This document shows positions 63,893 to 64,000 of a DNA stretch of 64,000 nt, piece after piece. The stretch comes from Antilocapra americana. Lineage: Eukaryota > Chordata > Mammalia > Artiodactyla > Antilocapridae. The position numbers and the translations under genes are program-made. Position 1 is the first letter of the stretch. Every line of letters begins with the position of its first letter. The notes beneath the pieces are model-generated. The model was not told the origin of the DNA. It did not search any database and saw only the letters and a program-made list of their open reading frames with translations. Where the stretch lies: assembly GCA_007570785.1 (NCBI GenBank), contig ML664175.1, forward strand, positions 11,695,441 to 11,759,440. Direction: 5' to 3'.

Positions 63893-64000
63893 TCCCCACT
63901 TTTGGGGGGCATTGGAAACTTGATGTGACAGCACTGGAAGAGGCCAACTGTCCATGAACAGCCAAGAACCAAAGGGGTAGGGATGCTACTGGAAAGCCAC

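Noticed and set aside
1..64000. A new multi-gene system such as a defence locus, operon or gene cluster
   Set aside because: All protein-derived sequence is decayed BovB or an unidentified 47-codon frame. Composition, repeats and lack of dense genes are those of ordinary ruminant intergenic or intronic DNA.

Overview
This is a stretch of mammalian nuclear DNA, almost certainly from a ruminant (cattle, sheep, goat or a relative). The evidence is the repeat content: five recognisable pieces of the RTE-type LINE BovB (one of them two-part), about two dozen tRNA-headed Bov-tA / Bov-A SINEs, eight or nine CHR-2-type (cetartiodactyl) tRNA-Glu SINEs, ruminant-type L1 3' ends and one mariner hairpin. 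Underneath lies an older mammal-wide layer of MIR, L2, L1M, MER5-like and other hAT relics and possible old LTRs. I find no intact host protein gene, no functional RNA gene and no CpG island. The window is best read as intergenic or deep intronic DNA; the reading frames are short and are explained by retroelements, SINE bodies or chance. Family names come from recognition by eye, not from a database search, and edges are good to about 5-15 bases unless target-site duplications (TSDs) are quoted.

Layout. 1-4,400: a MER5-like relic, then a 2.6 kb BovB whose 5' part is inverted relative to its 3' part (twin-priming layout), followed by two Bov-tA SINEs. 4,400-13,100: sparse old repeats, an old hAT element and an antisense L1 3' end. 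13,100-18,500: an L2 relic carrying two SINEs, a second antisense L1 3' end, back-to-back MIRs and a 5S rRNA pseudogene. 18,500-20,050: a CHR SINE split by a chimeric L1-like/BovB insertion; the SINE itself interrupts a short protein-like reading frame. 20,050-27,100: old repeats, a full MER5A and two CHR SINEs. 27,100-29,200: two 5'-truncated BovB copies in the same direction. 29,200-34,000: a head-to-head Bov-tA/Bov-A hairpin, L2, MIRs and two CHR SINEs. 34,000-46,900: MIRs, an L1M copy split by a SINE, the mariner hairpin, a tandem Bov-tA pair and a nested SINE/L1 cluster. 46,900-53,900: longer non-repetitive stretches plus a 100-base direct duplication flanking a SINE. 53,900-64,000: SINEs, a MER5 relic, an antisense BovB, L2/MIR relics and a CA microsatellite.

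Nothing here works together as a pathway. The only protein-derived sequences are decayed BovB endonuclease and reverse transcriptase frames (all frameshifted or missing key residues) and one unidentified short host-like frame. The interest is in insertion history: a twin-primed RTE element, a chimeric retroelement inside a SINE, SINEs flanked by unusually long direct repeats, SINE hairpins, and direct sight of the relation between BovB's two ends and the Bov-A SINE body.
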